Source: Spirochaetales bacterium
GTDB taxonomy: Bacteria; Spirochaetota; Spirochaetia; Treponematales; UBA12059
DNA length: 11,922 bases
Assembly (NCBI GenBank): GCA_004525355.1
Contig: SPCK01000028.1
Location: forward strand, 1-11,922
Direction of reading: 5' to 3'
The notes beneath the pieces are model-generated. The model was not told the DNA's origin. It searched no databases and saw only the letters and a list, made by a program, of their open reading frames with translations. Positions 5,021 to 11,922 of this stretch are shown one piece after another. A program made the position numbers and the translations under genes. Numbering within the stretch: position 1 is the stretch's first letter; each line of letters begins with the position of its first letter.

Positions 5021-7270
5021 TCAGTCCTTGAAGATCGCCGCCATGGCCTTGATGTCGCCAGCGCCGAGGGCAGCGCCCCAGCCGAGCCGGCCCGGCGAGG
5101 CGGAGAACCATGTAAGCAGCCCGGCCATCTCGTCGTAGCTGAAGGGAAGCGGACCGGACTGGTCCTTGAACTGCAGGATCAGCTTGGCCAGACGCCTGGT
5201 GGACAGGTAGAAGATCGCCTTGGTGTCGACCGGCGCTCCCGCCCGTAGCGTCCGGAAGCTGACGTCAGCTGCGAGGCTCTTGGCCGGGGCGTTCCTGCGA
5301 GCCTGCTCCAGCGCGTCCTTGACGGGTCCGAGATAAACATAGGCCTTGTCGCCCGAGTAGGTATACACGAACGACGAGAACTTCTTGAGCATGATCTCCA
5401 CTGCGCCGTCGGTCTCGTCACCGGTGACCGGGACGGCAATGTCGAGGCTGTACTGTTCCCAGGGCATGGTGCCACTGGATCCAACCTGGCGTGTCGTCGA
5501 GATCTTCATCTGTGAAGCAGACATGAGTTCTTGATAAGCGGGCAAATTGATCATGTTCATGGATTCCTGCAACGCATTCCGGTACGCCTGCCTGTCGCGA
5601 ACCTGGAAAATCCCGTTCATGTCGATGGTCAGTCCTCGTTCAAGCAACCCAGCCGCCTCGGGACCTGCGGGATCGCCCGATCTGAGGGCGGCCGCTAGAT
5701 CGTCGCTAACGGTCAGGTCCAGCGCAAATGCGCCGTTGGAGCCAGAGGCAGCGGCGGATTTTGACATCAGCCCGATCATCAGCTCTGCGAACTCGCCTTC
5801 GGGGACCATGGCTCGGTAAAAGGGTTCAAAGATGCCCAGTGCCCATTCAGGCGACGTGGACCAGACGCCCGAGGCCAGCGCGTCGGTCTCCAGCCAGGAG
5901 ATGTAGGGCAGGGAGGCCTCTCCGCGGGAGGCGGCCTCGGTGGCGGTCGTAAGGACGGTGCCTGCAACGGCGCCCACTCCGGCTCGTAGCCATACCCTGT
6001 CTTTGGTGATGGTTACGCCGAAATCAACGGAGCCAACGCCCTCCATGAAGCTCACAAAAGAATCCTTGAGCTTTCCGAGCATCTCCAGCGAGCGGTCGTC
6101 GATACCGGAATCGGCGTAGTCGTCGTATCCCTCGGCGTCCCAGTCCTCCTCGTAGGATTCCCCGTCATAGTCTTCTTCGTAGTCCTCGCCATCGGCATAC
6201 TCATCGTCCTCAGCCGGCACGTAATCGCCTATCTCGTTGTCCCACACGTAGTATGTACCGGTGTCTTCGTCGTAGTACCAGTCTTCGGAATCGTCGTCCT
6301 CGCCTTCGTCGAAGGGAACGTACTCACCTGACTCCGCATCCCATTCGTAGTACATGCCCTCAAGAGAGTCGTAGAAATATTCTGCCACGCCGTTGCCGGG
6401 ATATACCTCACCCTCATCGGACAGGAATTCGCCTGCCGATTCGTCCCAATAATAATAGGCATCATTGTCCTCGTCGTAGTACCAGTCCGGGTCCTCCCAG
6501 TTCTCGTATTCGTCGCTCTCGTACTCGTCAGTGCTGTAATCCTCGTCGTCTTCGTAGTCGTACTCGTCATCCAACCATTCCTCATCCGGCGATGGTACGA
6601 GCGAAGATAGCGCGCCGCCTATCAGGTCGCCAAGCTGCGACTGGGCTTTGGCCCGGTCGAGCCAAACGGCAATGCTGGAGGAAGGATAGGCGGCCAATGA
6701 GGAGAGGTCGGCCGCGTCGGTCTTTGCGGCCGGAGCCGCATCCATGCCCAAGCCTATGGCAAGGTAGCCGGGCAGGGCATCGGAGTATATCGGCGCGGGT
6801 GCGGACGAGCCGGCCAGCGCATCGGATAGCGCGGCCTGGATCGCGGCGCGGTCCCGGACTGGCAGGTACAGTAGCACGGCGGGTTCATTCCCATCGCCGC
6901 TGCCCACCGAGTATATCGCCGCCACGAATCGGCGGCCCAGGTCCAGGTTTTTCAGGAGACCCAGCACCGCTTGCATGCTCCCGTCTGCTTGGTCCTCATT
7001 CTGGCCTTGGTCCTGGCCCGTTCCTTCGAGCATGTCTTTCAGTTCGCGCACCTCGTCGCCGATGCTCGCGAGGCCGGTCGCGTCGACGAAGGACCCCAGG
7101 TTGTCCAGGAGGGCCTGCGGATTATCCAGGCTGATCACCGCCAGGGGCCCAGACGGCAGCACTGCCAGCGGGTCGGCAGCGGGGGCCGGGGAAGCGCTCA
7201 CGAGGAGCAGGGCAGCGGCTGCGACGGCCAGGGTGGTCATGATGGTTCGGTACGGATGACGAGTGAACAT
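5021..7270 (-). CDS. Secreted protein of unknown function with an acidic, Tyr/Trp-rich repeat block
   Basis: A 749-residue exported protein that I do not recognise as a characterised family. It begins with a Sec signal peptide: MFTRHPYR, a hydrophobic core at about 11-25, and a probable signal peptidase I site near residues 31-33 (PAPAA/DP). There is no lipobox cysteine and no later membrane helix. Residues 33-228 (DPLAVLPSGPLAVISLDNP...) and 392-749 form two ordinary-composition alpha/beta-looking halves. They loosely recall DUF3352-type proteins, which is only an impression. Between them, residues 229-391 are dominated by D, E, Y and W and include three aromatic repeats (262-283, 297-319, 330-352). 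The mature protein contains no cysteine that I can find. The ATG at 7270 is supported by AGGAG (7276-7280), five bases upstream. It is a single-gene transcription unit, divergent from iorA and convergent with the 4208 gene. A cell-surface or periplasmic binding role is conceivable but unproven. Confidence 0.85.
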   Translation of the reverse strand: MFTRHPYRTIMTTLAVAAAALLLVSASPAPAADPLAVLPSGPLAVISLDNPQALLDNLGSFVDATGLASIGDEVRELKDMLEGTGQDQGQNEDQADGSMQAVLGLLKNLDLGRRFVAAIYSVGSGDGNEPAVLLYLPVRDRAAIQAALSDALAGSSAPAPIYSDALPGYLAIGLGMDAAPAAKTDAADLSSLAAYPSSSIAVWLDRAKAQSQLGDLIGGALSSLVPSPDEEWLDDEYDYEDDEDYSTDEYESDEYENWEDPDWYYDEDNDAYYYWDESAGEFLSDEGEVYPGNGVAEYFYDSLEGMYYEWDAESGEYVPFDEGEDDDSEDWYYDEDTGTYYVWDNEIGDYVPAEDDEYADGEDYEEDYDGESYEEDWDAEGYDDYADSGIDDRSLEMLGKLKDSFVSFMEGVGSVDFGVTITKDRVWLRAGVGAVAGTVLTTATEAASRGEASLPYISWLETDALASGVWSTSPEWALGIFEPFYRAMVPEGEFAELMIGLMSKSAAASGSNGAFALDLTVSDDLAAALRSGDPAGPEAAGLLERGLTIDMNGIFQVRDRQAYRNALQESMNMINLPAYQELMSASQMKISTTRQVGSSGTMPWEQYSLDIAVPVTGDETDGAVEIMLKKFSSFVYTYSGDKAYVYLGPVKDALEQARRNAPAKSLAADVSFRTLRAGAPVDTKAIFYLSTRRLAKLILQFKDQSGPLPFSYDEMAGLLTWFSASPGRLGWGAALGAGDIKAMAAIFKD
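6215..6487 (-). repeat. Three 22-23-residue aromatic repeats inside the acidic block
   Basis: Repeat 1 covers residues 262-283 (DNA 6422-6487), repeat 2 residues 297-319 (6314-6382), repeat 3 residues 330-352 (6215-6283), so starts are 35 and 33 residues apart. Shared pattern: [DE][WY][YF]YD, four residues with Gly or Asp third, then YY, one residue, WD, three residues, G[ED][YF][LV]. Repeats 1 and 3 share a 17-bp identical DNA stretch (6267-6283 and 6471-6487, offset 204 bp or 68 codons), arguing for internal duplication. Confidence 0.85.
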
Positions 7271-7283
7271 GGGCGCTCCTGTA

Positions 7284-7318
7284 TTTCCGAATTATCCGGT
7301 AGGCGATCCATTCGGAAA
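7284..7318. promoter_or_regulatory. Perfect 9-bp inverted repeat in the leader of the secreted-protein gene
   Basis: TTTCCGAAT (7284-7292) and ATTCGGAAA (7310-7318) are exact inverted copies separated by 17 bases. They lie between the putative promoter (7367-7395) and the ribosome binding site (7276-7280) of the minus-strand gene. An overlapping direct repeat TCCGGTA occurs at 7295-7301 and 7321-7327. The inverted repeat could be an operator or a leader stem close to the ribosome binding site. Confidence 0.5.
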
Positions 7319-7366
7319 GGTCCGGTATGGCGGTCCGTATGACGCGCCGTATCTGTGCTATAGAAG

Positions 7367-7395
7367 AACATAGTCGATATTGGCCTGTTTTTCAA
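7367..7395 (-). promoter_or_regulatory. Probable sigma-70-type promoter of the secreted-protein gene
   Basis: Read on the minus strand, TTGAAA (7395-7390; five of six to TTGACA), a 17-base spacer, then TATGTT (7372-7367; four of six to TATAAT). Transcription would start near 7360, giving a leader of about 90 bases that contains the 9-bp inverted repeat. Confidence 0.5.
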
Positions 7396-7441
7396 TAAAC
7401 CATCGCGCGTGTGCGAATCAACTTGCTCCGGCTACAAGTTT

Positions 7442-7447
7442 TATGAT
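7442..7447 (+). promoter_or_regulatory. Possible -10 element of the ior operon
   Basis: TATGAT matches TATAAT at five of six positions and lies 91 bp before the iorA start. No good -35 is found 16-18 bases upstream (only CAACTT at 7419-7424), so this is a weak call in the divergent intergenic region. Confidence 0.25.
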
Positions 7448-7538
7448 TGCGCGGGCGCGGTTCCGCGGCTACCATTGTAGTCGATGAACCGTACCTTGGG
7501 CGCGCGGCCCGGATCACCACAGGTCAAGGAGTGATACC

Positions 7539-9431
7539 ATGAAGGATATGGGGCGAATGCTCGTTCGTCGCGAAGCGTTCTCCGAGCTGGCCATCGGGAA
7601 TACCGCTATTGTACGTGCGATGGTGGAGGCCGGAGTCAGGGTCGTGACCTCCTATCCCGGCTCGCCGACGCCGGAGATAGCGGAGGCGATCAAGTCCATC
7701 GCCCCGGATGAACGGCCGTTCTATTTCGAATTCTCCACCAACGAGAAGGTGGCTACCGAGGTGGCCTTCGGGGCGGCCATCAATGGCCGGCTGTCAGTGG
7801 CGTTCTTCAAGAGCGTCGGGCTCAACGTGGCGGCTGACAGTTTCGTGCAGCTGCCCCTCATGGACATTGGCGGCGGCATGGTGATTATCCTGGGCGACGA
7901 CCCGGGAGCCAATTCAAGCCAGAACGAGCAGGACAACCGCCACTATGCCAAGCTGTCGTACTGCCCGCTGTTGGAGCCCGCGAGCGCCCAGGAAGCATAC
8001 GACATGTTCAAGAAGGCAGCATCGCTGGCCAGGGAACTGCGGACGGCTGTCATTCTCAGGCTGACGACGCACGTATGCCACGCCAAGGAGAAGCTTCGCT
8101 TCGACGCCTGGGAACCCGCGACCCCCGACGATACCCCGCGATTCGACCCGGATTCTTCCAGTTTTATCCCGATAGCCGCCTCCGTATTCCCCATGAAACG
8201 GCGCGCGCTGGAACGGCTGGCCGACATTGAGAAGCGCCTGCCTTCACTCGGGCTGGATACCTTGGTCGACAATGGGAACGGGGAGCGCGGCATCGTGGTC
8301 GCCGGCCTGCCGTTCGCGTCGGTCATGGACGCACTCGAGCTCTGTCCCCCAGGGGCAAGGCGCCCGGACATCCTCAAGCTTGGAGCCGTCTACCCCTTTG
8401 ACCGGGCACTGGTGCGCTCGTTCCTTGAAAGCCATGCTGAAGTCAAGGTCATCGAGGAACTGGATCCCATTCTGGAGGGCGACTTCAAGGCGCTCGCTTA
8501 TGACTTGGGACTCCATTGCCGCATTATCGGCAAGAAGGATATCGACGAGACCATGGGCGAATGCACCCCCGGCAAGGCTCGCGCGATACTCGCCGCCGCA
8601 TGGCCCGACCTGTTTCCGCCCGAACCTGAGACGGCGGCCGGAATCGGGGAGACCGACAAGGCGCCGCCGCCCCGACCCGCGCAAATGTGCCCGGGCTGCG
8701 GCCATCGATCCGCCTTCTACGCCATCAAGAAGGCCCTGCGGCCCGACGACATTACCGTGGCGGACATTGGCTGCCACACGCTGGGCCACCTGCCACCCTA
8801 CCGAATGGGCCGCGTGCTCCTGTCAATGGGGCACTCGACATCCACCGCCTCGGGTCTGGCCCTCATGAACGATTCGCGCCGCGTTGTCTGCTTCATCGGC
8901 GATTCCACCTTCTTCCATGCGGGACTACCGGGAATAACCAACGCGGTGTACAACGGCCACCGCGTGCTCCTCATCGTCATGGAAAACGGCACCACCGCCA
9001 TGACCGGACACCAGGACCACCCCGGCACCGGCAGGAATTTCAGCGGAGTCACCGAAAAACTGTCGGTCAGGGCCGCCCTCGAGGGCCTTGGCGTCAAGAA
9101 TATCCGCGAGGTGGACACCTACAAGCAGCAGGAGCTGACTGGCATGGTCGGGGAGGCCCTGGACGAGCCGGGCTTCAAGGTGATCATCGCCCGGCACCCC
9201 TGCATGCTCAAGTTCACCCGCGAAGCCAGGCGGAAACCTGGCTGGAGCGCCAGGCGCGTTATGATCGACCTGTCGATCTGCACCCAAAACCACGAGTGCA
9301 TCGAGCGTTTCGCCTGTCCCACGTTCCAGCGGACCGAGGACGGGACCATCATGGTAAACGCCGACCTGTGCATCGGCGACGGCTCGTGCAGGCAGACCTG
9401 CCCTGTACAAGCCATCGTACCGGACGCGTAA
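7539..9431 (+). CDS. iorA: Indolepyruvate:ferredoxin oxidoreductase, alpha subunit
   Basis: A 630-residue subunit, the usual IorA length and order. The N-terminal pyrimidine-binding domain starts with SYPGSPTPEIAEAI (38-51) and includes NEKVATEVAFGAAINGRLS (68-86). The TPP domain carries CPGCGHRSAFYAIKKAL (384-400), DIGCHTLG (409-416) and the TPP/Mg segment GDSTFFHAGLPGITNAVYNG (454-473) through MENGTTAMTGHQDHP (481-495). The C-terminus is a two-motif ferredoxin domain, but each motif lacks its second cysteine: CTQNHECIERFACP (581-594; Asn584) and CIGDGSCRQTCP (611-622; Asp614). With IorB it oxidatively decarboxylates aryl-pyruvates (indole-, phenyl-, hydroxyphenylpyruvate) to aryl-acetyl-CoA, reducing ferredoxin in the cytoplasm. 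ATG at 7539 follows AAGGAG (7526-7531) by seven bases. iorB begins 21 bp after its stop. Substrate range is inferred from the family only. Confidence 0.93.
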   Translation: MKDMGRMLVRREAFSELAIGNTAIVRAMVEAGVRVVTSYPGSPTPEIAEAIKSIAPDERPFYFEFSTNEKVATEVAFGAAINGRLSVAFFKSVGLNVAADSFVQLPLMDIGGGMVIILGDDPGANSSQNEQDNRHYAKLSYCPLLEPASAQEAYDMFKKAASLARELRTAVILRLTTHVCHAKEKLRFDAWEPATPDDTPRFDPDSSSFIPIAASVFPMKRRALERLADIEKRLPSLGLDTLVDNGNGERGIVVAGLPFASVMDALELCPPGARRPDILKLGAVYPFDRALVRSFLESHAEVKVIEELDPILEGDFKALAYDLGLHCRIIGKKDIDETMGECTPGKARAILAAAWPDLFPPEPETAAGIGETDKAPPPRPAQMCPGCGHRSAFYAIKKALRPDDITVADIGCHTLGHLPPYRMGRVLLSMGHSTSTASGLALMNDSRRVVCFIGDSTFFHAGLPGITNAVYNGHRVLLIVMENGTTAMTGHQDHPGTGRNFSGVTEKLSVRAALEGLGVKNIREVDTYKQQELTGMVGEALDEPGFKVIIARHPCMLKFTREARRKPGWSARRVMIDLSICTQNHECIERFACPTFQRTEDGTIMVNADLCIGDGSCRQTCPVQAIVPDA

Positions 9432-9452
9432 GCCGGCGCAAAGGAGAACACG

Positions 9453-10016
9453 ATGAACGGAACCTTCAATATATACATGGCCGGCGTGGGTGGGCAGGGC
9501 ATAGGGCTCCTGGCCGAGCTCCTCGCACGAGCGGCGGATCATGCGGGTCTGTCCCTGCGTGGTTGCGATACCCACGGCTTGGCGCAGCGCGGCGGCATGG
9601 TCACCAGCCACCTGCGCCTGGGCGTGGCCTATTCCCCGCTGATACCCGACGGGCAGGCCGACCTCGTCATAGCCCTGGAGCGCACCGAGGCGCTCAGGTC
9701 CGCGCGCTCAATGCTCAAGGAGGGAGGCGCCGTGATCTGGTACGATGCAACCTGGCAGGCGCTGGACGTACGCACGGGAGCCAACCCTCCGGTCGCGGCC
9801 GACGACGTGCGAAAGGCTGCCGAGTCAAAGGGAGCAGCGGCCCATCCGGTTCGGCGGGACGACCTGCCCGATACCCGAATGCAGAACGTGGCCGTTGTGG
9901 CGGAGGCGCTCAGGCTGGCCCTCATCCCCGGCATCGAGCTCGACCACGTGAAGGCCGCCATGTCCGACCTGATGGCTGGCCCGGGACTGGAAACGAACCT
10001 GGCGCTGCTCGGTTGA
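9453..10016 (+). CDS. iorB: Indolepyruvate:ferredoxin oxidoreductase, beta subunit
   Basis: A 187-residue protein of the pyruvate-ferredoxin-oxidoreductase gamma-domain family, the partner of IorA. It opens with the family signature MAGVGGQGIGLLAELLARAA (9-28), a glycine-rich loop thought to contribute to CoA binding. This is followed by DTHGLAQRGGMVTSHLRLG (39-57), which is highly typical of IorB. A central segment LIPDGQADLVIALERTEALR (63-82) is also characteristic. The C-terminal third (QNVAVVAEALRLALIPGIELD) is the usual helical closing part. The ATG at 9453 has AAGGAG at 9441-9446, six bases upstream, and lies 21 bp after iorA, so the two are surely cotranscribed. No truncation or unusual feature is visible. 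Confidence 0.93.
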   Translation: MNGTFNIYMAGVGGQGIGLLAELLARAADHAGLSLRGCDTHGLAQRGGMVTSHLRLGVAYSPLIPDGQADLVIALERTEALRSARSMLKEGGAVIWYDATWQALDVRTGANPPVAADDVRKAAESKGAAAHPVRRDDLPDTRMQNVAVVAEALRLALIPGIELDHVKAAMSDLMAGPGLETNLALLG

Positions 10017-10061
10017 CCAGGCGTACACGCTGATGGAATATGGAACGCACAAGGAGCACTC

Positions 10062-11922
10062 ATGAACCTACCGATAGACGACGCCGCCATCGAGAAGACC
10101 GTACGTTCGATAACGGAGGCCAATGGCAACGATTGCCGCGACCGGGCTCTGCAGGGCGTGCGTTGCGCCGCGTCGTTCTGGTGCGAGGCGGACGGCGACC
10201 AGGCGGACTTCACTGAATTCTGCCTGCGGCACTTCGCCTGCGACGGTGAAAAGAAGGACGAGCTGTTCGCCCGCCTGGAACCGGTGGCGGAGACGCTGTA
10301 CGGTTCCATGCACCTGATCGGCAAACGCCTGGAATGGGCCGTCCACGTTGACCAGGGACCCTTGTTGCCGGTGGACGACATCCTGTCCGCATGGTCGCCG
10401 GGCGCCCACATATCGGACGACCTGTACGCCAACAAGCTGGCGTTCGTCATTCACCTCAACTTCCCGTACAGGGACCTGGACCGCAAGATCAAGGAAGGCC
10501 CGTCCTGGAACCGTCGCCAGTGGGCGGAGGCGCGGCTCGGCGACATGCTGAGTGAACGCGTACCCGCCGACGCGTCGCAGAACTTGGCCGCGGCGTTCTC
10601 GGCCGCCCAGAACTATATAGCCGCCTACAACATCTACCCGGCGGCCTTGTGCGATGGCGACTGCGCCCCGCTCTTCCCCGCCGACAAATGCCTGCTCATG
10701 CACTGGAACATGCGAGACGAGATCAAGGCCTGGTATGGGAGGGACAGAGCTCTGCGCAGGCAGCGCCTGCTGTACCGCGCCATGGAGCGGGTCGTGGACG
10801 GCGGCATCCCCCTTTCCGCCATCGACTCTGCCGATCACCCGTGGGACCCATCCACTCTGGCGCGGGCGCCCGAAGGCGACCGGCGCTACCAGAAACTCCT
10901 GAACATCTTCAAGGCCGAGCGTGGCCTTGACCCCTGGTGTCCGGAAAATCCCACGCTGATCGCGCGCCGATTCAATGTGGATCGCGAGATACCCGAGAAG
11001 GAGGTTGAGCGCCTGTTCCACGATCTCCTCTCGTCGCCCACGTTCGCGAGGACCGTAAAACTCGTTGCCGCCAAGGTGGATCGGCCGCTCGAAGCCTTCG
11101 ATGTGTGGTACCGGGACTTCGCGACACAGACCAAACCCGACGAGGCCGAGCTGGACGCCTTGACCCGCGAGCGATACCCCGACGCGCGCGCCTTCAAGAC
11201 AGATATACCGCGGATCCTGCGCGTTCTGGGTTTTGAAGGCGACGTGGCCGACTGGCTCGCCGGACGTATCGAGGTGGACCAAGCTCGCGGCTCGGGCCAC
11301 GCCATGCCGGCCGCCATGCGCAGCGATACCGTGCGCCTGCGTACCCGCGTACCTGCCGGCGGCATGGACTACAAGGGCTTCAATATCGCCTGCCACGAGC
11401 TGGGCCACAACGTGGAGCAGGTGTTCTCGCTCCACGGCATCGACGAGTACTTCCTGTCGGGCGTACCCAACACCGCATTCACCGAGGCCTTCGCTTTCGT
11501 GTTCCAGGCACGCGACATGCTCATCCTGGGCCGTAGCGACGCGCCGCAGGAGCCAACCGCCCTGGCCGATTTCTGGGCCACCTGCGAGATTGCCGGTGTG
11601 GCCCTCGTGGACATGGAGCTGTGGCGCTGGATGTATGAGCACCCCGACTGCAACGCCGGGGAACTCAGGCAGGCCGCCCTGGATATATCGCGCTCGGTGT
11701 GGAACCGCTGGTTCGCCCCGGCCTTCGGCTTCAGGGACGCGCTGGTCCTGGGTGTATACTCCCACATGATCGAGCACGGCATGTACCTGCCCGACTACCC
11801 GCTGGGGCATATCATCGCCTTCCAGATAGAGGCAGCCATGCAGGGCAAGACCGTCGGGTCCCAGATGGGCCGCATGTGCGCTCTGGGCCGCCTGACTCCG
11901 GGGCAATGGATGCGGCAGGCCG
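10062..11922 (+). CDS. HExxH zinc metallopeptidase, divergent M3-like gluzincin (3' partial)
   Basis: An open frame of 620 codons that leaves the window without a stop. The start ATG at 10062 has AAGGAG (10051-10056) five bases upstream. There is no signal peptide, so the enzyme is probably cytoplasmic. The zinc site is HELGH (residues 445-449, catalytic Glu446) in FNIACHELGHNVEQVFSLHG. The likely third ligand is Glu475 in NTAFTEAFAFVF, 26 residues after the second histidine, the arrangement of M3-type gluzincins (thimet oligopeptidase/oligoendopeptidase F). The rest, rich in helices (for example ERLFHDLLSSPTFARTVKLV), shows no motif I can name, and similarity to classical M3 enzymes looks low. 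It follows iorB by 45 bp in the same direction and is probably in the same operon. That context suggests oligopeptide hydrolysis feeding amino acids into IOR. M32 or an unnamed family remains possible. Confidence 0.75.
   Translation, partial: MNLPIDDAAIEKTVRSITEANGNDCRDRALQGVRCAASFWCEADGDQADFTEFCLRHFACDGEKKDELFARLEPVAETLYGSMHLIGKRLEWAVHVDQGPLLPVDDILSAWSPGAHISDDLYANKLAFVIHLNFPYRDLDRKIKEGPSWNRRQWAEARLGDMLSERVPADASQNLAAAFSAAQNYIAAYNIYPAALCDGDCAPLFPADKCLLMHWNMRDEIKAWYGRDRALRRQRLLYRAMERVVDGGIPLSAIDSADHPWDPSTLARAPEGDRRYQKLLNIFKAERGLDPWCPENPTLIARRFNVDREIPEKEVERLFHDLLSSPTFARTVKLVAAKVDRPLEAFDVWYRDFATQTKPDEAELDALTRERYPDARAFKTDIPRILRVLGFEGDVADWLAGRIEVDQARGSGHAMPAAMRSDTVRLRTRVPAGGMDYKGFNIACHELGHNVEQVFSLHGIDEYFLSGVPNTAFTEAFAFVFQARDMLILGRSDAPQEPTALADFWATCEIAGVALVDMELWRWMYEHPDCNAGELRQAALDISRSVWNRWFAPAFGFRDALVLGVYSHMIEHGMYLPDYPLGHIIAFQIEAAMQGKTVGSQMGRMCALGRLTPGQWMRQA

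Noticed and set aside
6253..7134. A 293-codon + strand open frame opposite the secreted protein
   Set aside because: Its product is arginine/proline-rich, as expected from the antisense of an acidic, alanine-rich gene. The minus-strand frame has a signal peptide and ribosome binding site.
7371..7485. Direct 8-bp repeat TAGTCGAT at 7371-7378 and 7478-7485 between the divergent genes
   Set aside because: Too short and too widely spaced to distinguish from chance without comparative data.
8339..8349. GCTCTGTCCCC inside iorA, and the reverse complement GGGACAGAGC at 10741-10750 inside the peptidase gene
   Set aside because: Both are read through as ordinary codons in alignable protein segments with no hairpin beside them, so I treat them as chance matches to the element box.
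8687..10033. A 448-codon open frame in another + frame, spanning the end of iorA and iorB
   Set aside because: Frame-shifted shadow rich in R, P, G and H; both IorA and IorB give full family motifs in their own frames.
10068..11906. A 612-codon open frame on the minus strand
   Set aside because: It is an antisense shadow of the metallopeptidase, produced by high GC and biased third positions. The + strand frame has a ribosome binding site, operon context and a HELGH zinc motif; the antisense product has no recognisable domain.

Overview
The window reads as a bacterial chromosome segment of moderately high GC. Genes are tightly packed, have clear AGGAG-type ribosome binding sites and show ATGA start/stop overlaps. 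The lineage is not certain. The sequence types of the polyamine permeases, of the Y1 transposase with its GGGGACAGAGC boxes, and of the indolepyruvate oxidoreductase recall GC-rich Spirochaetota, but this is recognition by eye and not a search result.

Layout. (1) 1-3104, + strand: the end of potA, then potB, potC and potD, a polyamine (spermidine/putrescine-type) ABC importer in the usual ABCD order, with potA/potB and potB/potC joined by 4-bp overlaps. (2) about 3160-3950: a small single-gene mobile element. It holds an IS200/RAYT-like Y1 (HUH) transposase on the minus strand, a long imperfect hairpin on its 3' side, and GCTCTGTCCC boxes near both edges; a third box sits alone at 4925. (3) 3951-5020: an AT-richer stretch with one orphan 128-residue four-helix membrane protein (+) and hairpins between it and the convergent next gene. 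(4) 5021-7270, minus strand: a 749-residue secreted protein of unknown function. A very acidic, tyrosine/tryptophan-rich block in its middle contains three copies of a 22-23-residue aromatic repeat. Its leader carries a promoter-like pair of hexamers and a perfect 9-bp inverted repeat. (5) 7539-11922, + strand: iorA and iorB (indolepyruvate:ferredoxin oxidoreductase), followed 45 bp later by a divergent HExxH metallopeptidase that runs off the window.

Functional reading. The right-hand operon fits peptide/amino-acid fermentation: a cytoplasmic peptidase frees amino acids, and IOR oxidises the aryl-pyruvates made from aromatic ones to acyl-CoA with ferredoxin as acceptor. The left operon imports polyamines. 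Nothing links the two operons except proximity.

Most worth a second look: the aromatic/acidic repeat block in the secreted protein; the loss of one cysteine from each of the two C-terminal ferredoxin motifs of IorA; the transposase element with its dispersed boxes; and the metallopeptidase in the ior operon. I saw no tRNA, rRNA, CRISPR array or prophage.
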